Origin: Haliclystus octoradiatus | Lineage: Eukaryota > Cnidaria > Staurozoa > Stauromedusae > Haliclystidae | Assembly (NCBI GenBank): GCA_916610825.1 | Contig: OU744450.1 | Span: 21,320,814 to 21,384,813 of the forward strand | Direction of reading: 5' to 3' | Length of the DNA: 64,000 nucleotides | Shown: positions 12,201-23,321 of the stretch, piece after piece | How positions within the stretch are numbered: the first letter of the stretch is position 1 | How the letters are laid out: every line of letters begins with the position of its first letter | Made by a program: the position numbers and the translations under genes | Notes under the pieces: model-generated | The model's database searches: none | Told to the model about the DNA's origin: nothing | What the model saw: the letters and a program-made list of their open reading frames with translations, nothing else

Positions 12201-15200
12201 TTTTCCTGAACTGTTCCTGGATTGTTCACAGACAGTTCATGAACAGTTCATGAACAGTTCATTAACAGTTCATGAATAGTTCATGAAATTTGGGGCCGTT
12301 CAATGTTCATGAACTGTTCATGAACTGTTCATTTACTCCTGAACTGTTTCTGCAAGGTTTGGCTTGTGATAAAAATGCAACCATTTTTAAGGAACTGCTC
12401 ATGGTTCACAATTAATGTTGAATAGCTCAATTTCTATAAAATGTTTCATGGACCTGTAAAGACCTATAATGGACATCACAAGCAATGTCATTAAACCTTT
12501 AATAAGCAGTTCATCAACAATTTATTTTTAAAAATAGATCTTATTGATTAATATTGATTAAACTCCTCACCCTTTGGCGGGGTTTTGGGATTGGTGCTTG
12601 GTTGGTGGGAGTTACTCATTCGTTCGTTAGGCAGCTAAGCTTGTGCTAACCTGTTTCCCCCAACATTGTCTCCAGTGTGCTTGGAGAAGAGGTACAGGTT
12701 CCTCGTCTGTCAATTTATTTGAGCAAAATAGATCTTATTGATTAATATTGATTAATATTTAATTATACAGTCAAACTTGTTATAACGGTCACCTCTATAC
12801 AGCGGTCACCTGTCTATAGTGGTCACTTTTGCAATGTCTAAAATAATATTTTCTATTGAATTGAACCTGTATATAACGGCCACCTGTCTATAGTGGTCAA
12901 TTTATCTACCTCTTGTAGCTGACCGTTATATACAGGTTTTACTGTAACGTTCACATCTCTGACATTGACACACAGTACTGTAACCATCACAACAAGTAAA
13001 CCACTGTAAGGAAATTTTACAAATCTATTCACATTCACACATGCATGGATTCTACAAAGTGATTCCAATGATACAAGTTTTATGAAAGATCCTTTTGCAA
13101 GCGTAAATCTTTACTAACAAATCTTTTGGATATTTGAATTACATGAAAAAGTAACATAGGAAAATTGATTACTATTTGCACTTTTAAAATTGAATTAAAA
13201 TCTTATTTTTCACAATTTTGATAAATTTAGCTTGACCTTGGTCTTGGTCGGGTAAAACACAGTAGCGTTTGAATACTCATCAATTTTTAATCAACTAGTT
13301 TTACTTGCGTTCTTGAATTTCTTCCAATGTCGTGATTTTAAGTTTGACTTTCCTATAAACAGGGTGATTGAACGCAAAACCTTGTGAGTAAAGGTCCAAA
13401 TCTCTAACCACTGCACTATTGCCAAAGTGATAAATTGATGCTAATTTATTTTCTATGAAAAAAATTTACAGATTGTGCATCATATACCCAATGGCATTTA
13501 ATTGATCATTTATGGAATGGAACACATTGTTTGCAACATGAAGAAAGATATTGTCTTTCTGAAAATGTTGATTGTAGTAAACCGTTATCAAGAATTCTGG
13601 TTCTTAATCGTACAACAGATTGCCATTTACCCATACCTGGTAAGTCACTGTTGCTATAATTACATTTAGCCCTACATTTAAAATTTACTTTTTCTCAAAA
13701 CCTTATGCGTGTTCCGCTGCAAAAATAATTGACATAATGTATGGTATTGCTATTGGACGTAAGTTCATTGATTTTTATGAATAAACTGTGTTCATTAACA
13801 CAACGTAAATTAAGTTTATGCATCAGTCAATTAATATCACGTCCCCATGACCCCTAGAGGGGTTAGCTCAGAGCAACAGAACTTTGTATCTGATCAGATC
13901 TGGTCTACTGTGTTTCAAATACCCAAAGTTCAACTCAGCCTTGACTTTAACTAAAAGCATCAAATGAGTACCATCTTCGTCATCTTCTGATGACGGATGA
14001 AATGGTACAGAGGGTATCAAATTGTGAATAGCTGCATCGCATCGCATTGACAATCAAGGCCCATCTGCCATACAAGCTGTTGAATTGATCTGCTGTGTCA
14101 CGGCTGAGATCATTGAAGAGTATTTACAATCACTGTTCTTATCAACTAGAACCACTCATCTAGAAATAGAAGAGTGGGACGGGCGCCTTTGGTAGGGCAA
14201 ACTAAACAATGTCATCTCATTACTTAAAATAAGTAGACCTAAAACCGATGAAATATAAGCAAAGGAAGATTTCTACTTTGATTTAAAGCCAGAACATTTC
14301 GGACCGTTTTTTTTCAAACTAATTTCTTCCGGTACATGGGAAGTTATTTGATTTTAACATTAATTACCAATTGTAAGTAACATATCAGTCTACTAACAAT
14401 CATTAACTCATGAAAACTAATTTCATAATACTTTTCCAAGAATTTCATTTTTTTATTCTGAGGACAATTCAATCCCTTTTTAAAAGTGTATATATCGCCT
14501 TTTTTCAAACAACGTATTTGGATAGAACTTGTTTTCTATCCTTACGTATACCATCAAAGTTGTAACTTTTCGTTTCAACACTTTCTAGCACATACTTATC
14601 ACATCATCAGCAGGGTCCGACAACATGTTTTACATTCTGCAAACTTCAACCTTTTAGATAAACGTTTGAGTAACTGTATTGACATAAAATCATAGAACGA
14701 AATTTTATTTTTTATAGATTTCTAATAATTTTTATTAATGTATTCAGCATTTTGCTTTTTCCTTCTGAATTTTGCTGGCCTTTCGCAAACCAGGTTTCCA
14801 AGTTTCCGGACTTTGTAGGATCCTGATCATCAGGATTATTGTGTTTATGTAAAGCTGCAGGAGCCCTAAGGTTTTTAGTCTCAAAATTCATCCCAAGTCT
14901 ATTTAAATGTCATATTTAATCCAAGTTAAAATTTCAAATCTAGATCTACATCCGTAAATTTTTTCCAATTTCTTCTTCAAAGTTTTGTTAGACTCGGAAT
15001 CCAGTAAGGTATAGATCAACATCTTATTTGAATTCGCCTTAAAATCATAAATGTCTGCACACATCTTTTTGTAGACTATATAGAAGTTCTGCTACAGATT
15101 TCTGGAATACAACATACAAACTACAGGAGGTTTGCTCGGCATCTTAAGGATCTCAAATTCCCTGATTGGAGCTCTTTTTGACATGGATGCATATTGTAGG

Positions 15201-18200
15201 CCTATCTTTTACTTCAGAATAAATAGAATTTATTCATAATAAAACCCATTTTTAATTAATATTATTCAACAGAAGCCTGCTTCTAACACTCTTTTTGCTT
15301 ATATGTAGCCATAGTGTGAATCACATCATATTGGCTAGAGTATAGACTTATTCTTTCTTAACCTCAAAACCTTGCTGGTTGCACGAATAGTCATTTTGGT
15401 CTCTTCTCAATTGGCAGAGCAAGCTGTCAGAAGTGTTTAGAGTTTGTGGTCACTGGTCAGCATTTGTGATTATACTTTCAAACGGTTTTCTTTGAATTAA
15501 TTTTTTTATCCATAATTTTTCTAAATGCCAAGCTTAAGCCTCATTTGATAACGACCCTCAACTCCATGCTACAATGATGCATTCAAAATGGCTGGGGTAG
15601 GAAAGTTCTACCTGGCAAATCACAGAGAAGAACACTCTGTGGTGGGCATAAACTCATTGATGATTGGCTCTTATAGTTCAAGAATCTTCCGGTCAGGGTT
15701 TTCAAATATATAAACAACAACTTTGATACGGAAAATTTAAAACTTAATCTAACTTCAATCTTCAACAATTAAAGAGGAAAACAGAAGGATAATTTGGCTT
15801 TAATTCCGTACACAATATTGAGCAGTATTTAAGAGGAATATCTAATTAAATATGGCAAATCATGGGTATATCTGAACTGTTCAACGAGGCGAGATGTGAG
15901 GAGTCTTCGATAATAAACTTTTGTGGCTGCCACGGTCAAAATCACACAGCGTTTGTATACTTTGTTTTGTTTCAAAATAAAATCCACAATATTAACCACA
16001 AGCAGTACAACCCTTGTGAAAAACAGTTCAGGAGTCCATGAACAGTTCATGAACGTTGAATGGCCCCAATTTTCATGAAATTTTCATGAACAGTTCATGA
16101 ACCCTCACCGACAGTTCATGAAAAGTTTGGGCCATTTAACATTCATGAACTCCCGAACTGTTTTTTGCAGGGACAATAAAGAATATCTAATTTACGGGCT
16201 GATGAATTTCAACTTTGATAATATGATTGTAGTAGCCTGTTGTCGCTTTTCGTCGCATCCGAAGTCGCATGGTGTTTGTATATTTGATTTTATTCAAAAA
16301 TAAAATCGACATCGAAAATCTGTAATATTAACCAAGACATGAGCAAGCAGCATTAATAGAGAATATTTGGTGAATTTAAACTTAGATAATCTGCTTGTGG
16401 ATGTTGCAGCCAAATTTGTGCAGCATGTGTATATTTTTACTCGAAAGATAAAGCCGATAATACCATATTCATAATATCGAAAATCAAAATTTGAAATTCA
16501 AAAGTGTAATAGGATCGAATCCCACGTGATAAAGTACCGCTCTGTGATTGGTCAGGTACTACAAGGGCCAATCATCATTGAGTTTATGTCAACCAGAGCG
16601 TTCTGCTCTGTGATTGGCCAGGTAGATTTTTCCTGATTCAGCCATTTTGAGCGCATCACTTTGCTACCTGAATTTTATTAGGCCTTCATCGTAGCGACTG
16701 CGTGGAGTTGAGGGCCGTTATTGAATGAGGCTAGCCAAGCTTTATCCTCTCCCAATCTTCTTTCATTCCTTTTTTGGATTATTTATTCTACTGCTGTATT
16801 CATTCTTCTTTGAAGCACTAACAAATCATTTACTAACAACAAACCAATTCATTTATCATAATCTGATTTCGATGATACTATATTGTAATATATTACTGTT
16901 CAGTAGACTAAACTTTCTCTTTTGAAACAGTCTGTTCAAGTAATTCACCCACAATTGTGACATCACACCAACCAAATGTTGTTATCACACCTGGTGAGTT
17001 TAAGAATACAGTACATATACAGAGATACCAGTTGATTATTTTGATAATACAAAAGCAGTTTTGATATACATTAGTATGGTATAGTATGCATTTATATTGC
17101 ATGGCAGTGTTGAGTTTTTCTATTTCACTCCACTACCAACTCCAAAACCATGAAAATGCCATGAAAGTGTTGTGAAAACGCAATGAAAATGTAAAAAAGT
17201 GAAAACCACAAATTTTTTAAAGCATGAAAAAGTTGAAAACCAGGAAAACATCCATATTCACAATATTAAAATGTGAAAATGCCTTGAAAGTGCCATAAAA
17301 ACGCAATGAAAGTGTTGTGAAAACGCAATGAAATTTTACGATTGTTTTCATGATTTTGGTGTCAGTGGTGCAATGCAGTCTGAAAATGTCATCTGTTTTC
17401 ATATCAATAGAAAATCATCTTTTATATTATTGATGTCAGTTTTTCTAACTCAATTCATCATGGTAATTATCTCAGATGACAAAGCACTTGGACTCCAAAT
17501 CTGAGGAGCTGGGGCTCCAATCCCCAATAGATCAGCTCAGCCATGACTTCATCTCAGCATAAGACAAATACGATATTTCGACGCTGGATAGAAATACCCA
17601 AAGAGATTTGCATTATAAAGATATGCGGTGTACCACTGCGTCTGAACAATCAATATATAAATGAAGCATGTTATCTTTATCAAAAGGCCCTTGACTAGTA
17701 ATGGTATTTACCATCAATACTCTGAGAAAACTATATATGGAGACTGTATATAGAAAATAGACTCAATAGATCAATGGAGTCCATTACATGCGTCATCCGA
17801 TTGCCATTATAGATATTTTTCATGTGATATCACAATGCCAATTTTGTTATTTTGTCAGAAAACAAAAGCAAGGTTGATTATGATGGATGCTTTCCTCCAC
17901 ATGAAACTACTTGCTATTGCTCATAACTAAAATATCTTTTTTTACAGCATTCTTTGTTTTTTACCATGTTTGTATGCATTATCTCTATTCATCTGCCATA
18001 TCTTATCATATATTGTTTTGTACAAAATCTACTATGATACACAATTTTCATAACATTTGTTTCGATTATCAAAGTCTGTACGCATTGCATTGTCTACTCA
18101 CACACACGCGCGCATCTACGTCTACACACAGACTCATGCTTACACATCTAAAATAATTAATCACAAAACATCAAATTTAATGATTTTATTTAGTGTAATG

Positions 18201-18907
18201 AACCTTCAATTCCATGTATTTTTTTGTGCCCAGCCTCAACCAAAGACTGTTCAGGCTGTTCAACATATGCCATATCAACTGGGTTGGTTTCAAAATCAGT
18301 CAATCATTCTGATACAATTTGTACTGGTTAGTCAGTGAGCTTCTTCTCTAAATGCTCTATTATACTCTGTGTTTACTTCCTTGCTTTATTCTTCAGACTG
18401 TTACTATTGTAGCAGAAATCAACAGTAAAATTGATGTCTGTTATTGTAATTTTTTGTTTGTTAATGTTTGCTCAATTGGTTAGCCGATCATAATTTTAGC
18501 TATTGAGTGTATAATTCGAAATGATCTAGTTGTAATAAACCTTACATAGCTAAACTACATCATTTTTTTTTAGCTATTTTTATACTGATGTATAGATTTT
18601 TAAAGTACATCAGTTTCAAAGGTTCTGTGAAAACATTTATTTAGTTCATGAGCTGTTCAGTGTTTTTGAACTAGTTTGTGAACGTTAAACGACTCAATTT
18701 TCATGAGCCTTTTTTCATGAACAGTTCATGAAAATTTAGTCATTTTAACGTCCATGAACTGTTTTTACAGGGCTAATATCCATGATTTATTAATTAGGTA
18801 TTAAGTATTCATTTCAAGATAATAATCTGGAAGAAAACAAATCTCTGGAATTTTTAAGAATATTGTTTCGTAATCTCAATGTCATTTTTGAAACACTTAC
18901 TGATCTG

Positions 18908-18939
<32 letters not shown>

Positions 18940-21900
18940 CTTTATTTATTTATAGAGCGCTATTTCCAATAGTTGCTCAATAGCGCTTTACATGTTATAA
19001 TATTATAAATATATATATATTTTATTTTATTTTTTATTACTTCAAACAGTGGTGTAGATAAGTTAAAAGTTGGTTAAGAAATATACTGTAAATACTTTAA
19101 CATTTAAAAGCAATTTTAAAAAGACTCGTTTTTATTAGTTGTTTAAAAGTTTCAATTGTTATTGCATATTTTGCTTCTACTGCGAGATTGTTCCACACGG
19201 CGGGGGCAGCATGGCTAAAAATTCTTCCGCCATAACGGCATAGTTTGTACAATTTAAAATTCAGAGTATTACTGTTTTTAGACCTTAGTGATCTTCTAGG
19301 TTCATAAAGAGTAACAAGTTCTGAAATGTATGTAGGTGCCAGATTGTGAATTGCTTTGAACGTTATCACTAACACTTTGAATACAATTCTTTGTTCTATT
19401 GGTAGCCAATGTAAACTTTGTAATATTGGTGTAATATGATTGTATTTTCCAGCAGAGGGCTACAATTCTCGCTGCTGTGTTTTGAGTTCTTTGCAGTTTT
19501 TCGATGTATTTTTTGGGACACCATATAGCAACGCATTGCAAAAATCCAGCCGAGTAGTTATCAGAGCATGGATCAGAGATTCTGTTGATTTTTTTGTGAG
19601 ATATCTCCTGATTCTACTGACATTCCTCAAATGATAAAAGCATGTTCTGCAAATGTTATTGATGTGATGATCCATTGACATTGTCGAATTCATTATTATA
19701 CCGATGTTCCGGACTTTTGATTGTTTTGGAATTAATTTATTACATAAGTTGATGGTTTGTAATAGAGGATCATCTTGAGGCTTATCATTTATCACTATGA
19801 ACTCAGTCTTTTCCATGTTAAGCTTTAGGTTGTTCCATGTCATCCAAGCCTCAATTTCTTTTACACAGTTTTCAATTCGAGATTTTGCATTAAGTGTATC
19901 TATTGTAGAAGTTGAATCAAAGTCAGTATATAGCTATATGTCATCAGCATATAGATGGTAGCAAATGTCATGGTTTCTTATTATATCACCTAATGGTGAT
20001 ATATACATGATGAATAGGAGTGGTCCTAAAACACTTCCTTGTGGAACACCTGATCTCTGATGTACTATACATATATCTATTTACTGTAAACATTTCAGTT
20101 CATGGACCTCGTTCATGGTGTGTTCATTGACAATTCATGAATGTAATGTTTATACTTTTTCATAACATTTTTAATCAACATTTTTAATCTCAATTAAAAA
20201 TTGCATGCAAAGTAAAATTTGTCTATTGACCATTATTATATTAATGAACAGTTAATGTCTTGCTTTTTGTTAAAACTTTGTCAACTGTTTATGAAAATGA
20301 GGAAAATTAATGTTCATGAACTGCATTTCCAGCCAGATTTATATGGCTCAGGATTTCATAATTATTAAATCGAATTATTATACAATATTTGAATATGTAG
20401 AGCTTTTCCAGGCATACAATTATGATGAAATACAAGTTTAACTGGATAAAAATCATGCTTTAGAGTCGATACAGAATTGCATGTGTAGCTAATTTTACCT
20501 GAAATCCAAATGATGAATCCACTGTCTACCTTTTTCCAAATAACACATTCCTGTATAGTATGTACTCAATTTTCCTTTTTTTCATTCCTGCAAATTCTAC
20601 TGCGAAATATCTGCAGAGCTCATAAACTTGATGAACTTTATAAACTGTTCATGAATGTTAATTAAATAGACTGATTGTATGAACCTTTTTAAAAACCTCT
20701 CATCATGAACAGTTCATAACAATTTGATTATTTAACGTTCATAAACTGTTTAACAGAGGGGCTAGGAAAGAAGCTTGACTGTAAAATTGCAGCATATAAT
20801 TAATTATTTCTAATTTTCTATATAGAATTGGCTTGATTAGAAGATTTACATCTGATAACTCCAGATCCTATCTATAATGTAACCGTGGATGTCTATGATC
20901 AATATTTAGTTAATTTATTTATGTTGGTTTTAGGCTCTGTTGTTGGTCGTACTTCTGATGGAGAAGATTCAGAACGCTTATACCTCGGTGTTGGTGCTGG
21001 TCTTTTTGGAGGATTGATCATTGGTATATTACTCACATGGCTTTTAATGCACAAAAGTAGAAAGAGGAAAATGCGCAAAGGTTTGTATGTGACTACATCT
21101 CACATGTTATCCAATGTATGACAGTGTATGCGTAACTAAGTAGTTAGTAAATATTCCGGTTAATTTCAAATCAACATTAACAATGATTTCAGTTACCTGC
21201 CTCAGAAACTGCACAACAAGAATTTAACAAGAACATTGTTTCTAAAGTTTCAAAACGAGTTTTCAGATAAGCCGTAATTTCACTTATATAACATATTATA
21301 GTTTATCGTACTATTCCACTTCCGCTTAAGTGCAAGTCAACATTGCCAATCATTTCAGTTGCATCTATTCAGTTGTAGTTGCAATTATCGGGAATTTCTC
21401 AACAAGAATTGGCTACAAAATTGTTAGTAGAGTTTCAAAACTAGGTTTGCAGATAAACGGAAATTCGACTTAACCTAATTGCGCTAAAGTGGGTTACACT
21501 ATATCTCCAAGTGATACTGCCTTAGTTTTGAATCATCGCATATATACCATTGGAGATTGATCTTAGGGATTTTGCGTTGCAAGAATTCTCTTCAAAAAGA
21601 TAAAATTCCCCCAAAAATAGCCAGTATATAATACATTGAATAGTTTGATTAAAAATGGTTTCTTATAACATTTGACAGCAAAAGTCAGTGGCAACAGTTT
21701 TCTAATTTTGATTTTCTTGCTCAACGTTTTAAACATCTTCTGTATCTATTTTCAAGATTAAAGTTTTTTATTAAATATTCTACAAATTTGATATTAAAAC
21801 TACTGTAATTTACATTCTTTGAAATTAAATTTAAAATAAAATGGAGCGTATTCAACGGAGCAAATTGAATCCGCCTGGGAATTTAGGTTTTGTTTTAAGT

Positions 21901-23321
21901 CAGTCATGAACAGCATTTCATATATGAGACAGTCCCATTTTGATTCACAGTGACGGATTGAGTAGTTTTTGTGGATATTTGTCTCTGTATGGCAATTATT
22001 GCTTTACAACATCATTTCATATTATATTATAATAAAGTTTGATTATATGAATGTTATTGTTTTGTTCCAGTAGCATCGAACATCAATGGAAGAGAACAAG
22101 GTATAATATTTGTTATCAATCACTCGATCGAAAGGGATATTTATTGTGAAGGAATATGCCATATATTATAACGATGATAGGAATTTAGTTTCCTATATTT
22201 CTCCAAATTCTTGGAATAAACTGAATTACAATAAAAGCAATTCATTGCATCGCCAAGTTTTGAAATTTAACATAATGTGCAACCTTTCAAAATATTAAAC
22301 AGTCGACCGTCAACAGTTCTGTGTACATTTTGTCTATATTTGGCTCCCAAGTATTATAACAAAACAATCCCTCAGATCAGATTCTTCTTTCTAACAGCAC
22401 AATCATGCAAATTTGAAATGGTGCAGCGGTTAGTCCTTCATGTCAAAAGACATGTATTACCTACAATCAAACCTGTTATAACGGTCACCTCTATATAGCG
22501 GCCATATGTCTGTAGTGGTCACGCTATATGTCTAAAGTGGAATTTCTATCGAATCAATGCTGTATATACCTGCATAAAGTGGTCAATTCATCTACCTCTC
22601 ATAGCTGGTAGTTATTTATAGGCTTAACTGTATTGCTCAGATTATCATTCCAAAGTTCCGTATTGTCCGTATTCCGTATTGTATTATTATTATTCCGTAT
22701 TGTACACACAGAATCCGTACTGGAGCATTCCATTTCAAATGTTCTTCGCTTAAAATAGATATGGATACTTACTGCATTGTGCCATTGTTGCATTGTTTAA
22801 TATAGTACTTTATAATATATCTATACTCATTACCTATATTTGTTTTTCAAATGGCTGTATAGCAAGGTATTACATTATAATAAGAGAATTGAGCCCCACG
22901 AGTTCATTAACCACGAGTTGTTTTGACGTAACTGCAAATCCGCCAATCATGATTCGCGTTTTTATCAATAGATGATCAATATACATTAGCTGAAGTCATA
23001 AGCCACCCTGCCCTTGTCTGCCTTTCTTCATTGTTAACAAATAGGCATACAAAATAAGAAATTGAATCAAAATAATCTCACCTAAAACTTTCTGAATGTT
23101 TTGCTATCACTTGAAAATTAATTTATCTTCACCTAACCATTTTAAATATCTATAACTTAAGTTTCGTTTGTTATGCGTGTACTATAGTTATTATAAATTT
23201 GATATTTTTAGCTATTGGAAATGGTATAGTAAATGATGGTTTAACTGATGACGAAGATGGGAAGAAAACAATGAGATCTTTAACGCAATTACAACTTATA
23301 TCAAATGGAACACACCCTTAA
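6295..23321 (+). CDS. Ephrin-like single-pass membrane ligand (10 coding exons)
   Basis: Proposed coding exons are 6295-6443, 6878-7059, 8410-8535, 9119-9301, 13472-13639, 16931-16993, 18234-18326, 20934-21080, 22071-22100 and 23212-23321 (TAA). All have GT/AG borders and matching phases, giving 416 residues. Exons 2-4 (about residues 50-213) match the ephrin receptor-binding domain: [14 protein letters not shown] then [25 protein letters not shown] and GGSC, with the four family cysteines. Exons 5-7 add a cysteine-rich, N-glycosylation-rich stalk ending [13 protein letters not shown]. Exon 8 carries a membrane span (about 338-360) followed by KSRKRKMRK. The 56-residue tail has no tyrosine and no ephrin-B-type PDZ end. 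Ephrins are known to bind Eph receptor kinases in contact signalling; binding here is inferred. Exon 1 is the weakest call: a hydrophobic stretch then YWN, as in ephrin N-termini, with a weak GTACAT donor. Confidence is high for exons 2-4, good for exons 5-10 and about 0.5 for exon 1. Confidence 0.85.
6658..6841. mobile_element. GTTCATGAAC MITE, copy 3
   Basis: The ends CCCCTGCGAAAACAGTTCAG and CTGTTTTTCGCAGGGG form inverted repeats, and the interior is full of GTTCATGAAC palindromes. It ends only 36 bp before ephrin exon 2 (6878). Confidence 0.85.
7501..8083. repeat. 61-bp minisatellite, about 9.5 copies
   Basis: Units start at 7540, 7601, 7662, 7723, 7784, 7845, 7906, 7967 and 8028, after a shortened 39-bp unit at 7501. 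Each begins GTGCAACTTCGCAC, able to form a small hairpin, and continues through ataattaataacatcattc. The inner copies are nearly identical and the outer ones are degenerate. The array lies in ephrin intron 2, between 7059 and 8410. Confidence 0.95.
8577..8609. repeat. (CAT)n microsatellite
   Basis: About ten CAT units lie 42 bp after the exon ending at 8535. Similar trinucleotide runs lie at 18908-18940 (ATA), 39321-39350 (GAT) and 61385-61408 (AAC). Confidence 0.8.
9321..9576. mobile_element. Foldback MITE with AAGCCTGGTTCCCATA ends
   Basis: The left end aagcctggttcccatatag and right end tatatgggaaccaggctt are inverted repeats. The inner parts (cattaaatg, gtagac, gatatcc segments) are also inverted around 9450. 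It begins 20 bp after the exon ending at 9301. Confidence 0.8.
9610..9743. mobile_element. GTTCATGAAC MITE, copy 4
   Basis: The interior and right end (ctgtttttcgcagtgg) are kept; the left terminus is eroded. It lies in ephrin intron 4. Confidence 0.7.
10037..10319. mobile_element. hAT-type MITE with 8-bp target duplication
   Basis: The ends are perfect 31-bp inverted repeats starting CAGAGCCATCTATTTACAAG. The flanks are identical 8-mers AGTTATAG at 10029-10036 and 10320-10327. CAGNG termini and 8-bp duplications are the known signature of hAT transposons. The 283-bp interior has no coding capacity. It lies in ephrin intron 4. Related end sequences occur at 8141-8163, 24888-24920 and in each B unit of the 43-58 kb array. 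Confidence 0.85.
10467..10686. mobile_element. GTTCATGAAC MITE, copy 5
   Basis: The left end is ccccgtgaaaacag, with diverged interior palindromes and a right end resembling aaattttttgttgtag. It lies in ephrin intron 4, just left of the large foldback element. Confidence 0.65.
10744..11980. mobile_element. Large foldback element, about 570-bp inverted arms
   Basis: The left arm (10744-about 11313) is nearly the exact reverse complement of the right arm (about 11407-11980), with a central spacer of about 90 bp. Termini are GGGTCAATCCACGCC and its counterpart, and both ends are flanked by ATAA (10740-10743; 11981-11984), a possible 4-bp target duplication. No transposase is visible. Near-perfect arms imply recent insertion or arm homogenisation. 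The short ORFs inside are by-products of the palindrome. Confidence 0.85.
12142..12357. mobile_element. GTTCATGAAC MITE, copy 6
   Basis: The left end is cccctgcgataaacaattca and the right end ctcctgaactgtttctgcaa. The centre has an expanded run of tgaacagttca units (12234-12290). Confidence 0.8.
12778..12944. mobile_element. Mariner-type MITE
   Basis: The termini CAGTCAAACTTGTTATAACG and CGTTATATACAGGTTTTACTG are imperfect inverted repeats flanked by TA on both sides, the known Tc1/mariner target. The inside repeats the motif ggtcacctgtctatagtgg. It lies in ephrin intron 4. Confidence 0.7.
13846..14206 (+). mobile_element. tRNA-derived SINE, diverged copy
   Basis: It lies in ephrin intron 5 and matches the array SINE body (cagccttgactttaacta; ccactcatctagaaatagaa; cctttggtagggc). 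The tRNA-like head is degraded (ttagctcagagcaacag), so it is probably an old copy. Confidence 0.65.
14207..15537. other. Ephrin intron 5 sequence, nothing recognised
   Basis: Moderately AT-rich intron between exons 13472-13639 and 16931-16993. No exon with convincing borders and no clear repeat ends are seen. Confidence 0.4.
15538..16731. mobile_element. 1.2-kb non-autonomous inverted-repeat element
   Basis: The left end gcctcatttgataacgaccc and right end gggccgttattgaatgaggc pair, with patchy pairing for about 100 bp inward (caaatcacagagaagaac versus ctgctctgtgattggcc). Inside are about three degenerate tandem blocks sharing gtttgtat and aaaataaaatc, plus a later insertion of MITE copy 7. 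No transposase is seen. Confidence 0.7.
16011..16172. mobile_element. GTTCATGAAC MITE, copy 7, nested
   Basis: The ends are cccttgtgaaaaacagttca and ctcccgaactgttttttgca. It sits inside the larger inverted-repeat element 15538-16731, so it inserted later than that element. Confidence 0.8.
17140..17345. repeat. Degenerate short tandem repeat
   Basis: Variants of gaaaacgcaatgaaa and gccatgaaagtg recur several times. It lies just after ephrin exon 6 (16931-16993) and holds no gene. Confidence 0.4.
17470..17575 (+). mobile_element. SINE head fragment
   Basis: The tRNA-like sequence (box-B-like gggctccaatcccc) followed by cagctcagccatgacttc shares its tail with the SINE family but has a different head. 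It is a fragment only. Confidence 0.4.
18622..18772. mobile_element. GTTCATGAAC MITE, copy 8
   Basis: This is a diverged copy with recognisable ends (ttctgtgaaaacat; aactgtttttacaggg). It lies in ephrin intron 7. Confidence 0.65.
18941..20060 (-). pseudogene. 5'-truncated, decayed non-LTR retrotransposon (CR1/L2-like reverse transcriptase)
   Basis: Translated on the minus strand, this starts inside the reverse transcriptase at [15 protein letters not shown], then has the catalytic YADDI motif, here followed by a TAG where Gln is usual (near 19936). It continues through [11 protein letters not shown], a second stop after [25 protein letters not shown], and the usual C-terminal end VWNNLAVE. 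The element ends 3' in an (ATA)n run at 18908-18940. Truncation at 20060 and two stops mean it cannot be active. It lies antisense in ephrin intron 7 (between 18326 and 20934). Confidence 0.85.
20090..20335. mobile_element. GTTCATGAAC MITE, copy 9, decayed
   Basis: Only scattered motifs remain (cagttcatggacctcg; gttcatgaactgcatttcc), so the limits are approximate. Confidence 0.4.
20600..20764. mobile_element. GTTCATGAAC MITE, copy 10
   Basis: This is a diverged copy (ctgcgaaatatctgcagagc at left, ataaactgtttaacagaggg at right), about 170 bp before the membrane-span exon of the ephrin gene. Confidence 0.6.
21160..21510. repeat. Degenerate direct repeat ending gggttacac
   Basis: Two diverged copies of about 160 bp share gagtttcaaaac, cagataa and acaagaat motifs and end in agtgggttacact. 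A relative lies at 59413-59570 with gtgtaacc at left and gggttacac at right, which suggests an old MITE. It lies in the ephrin intron after the membrane-span exon. Confidence 0.4.
22464..22630. mobile_element. Mariner-type MITE, second copy
   Basis: It is homologous to the element at 12778-12944 (caatcaaacctgttataacg at left, ggcttaactg at right) and is flanked by TA. The right end is more decayed. It lies in the last ephrin intron. Partial relatives occur near 127-260 and 62485-62520. Confidence 0.65.
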
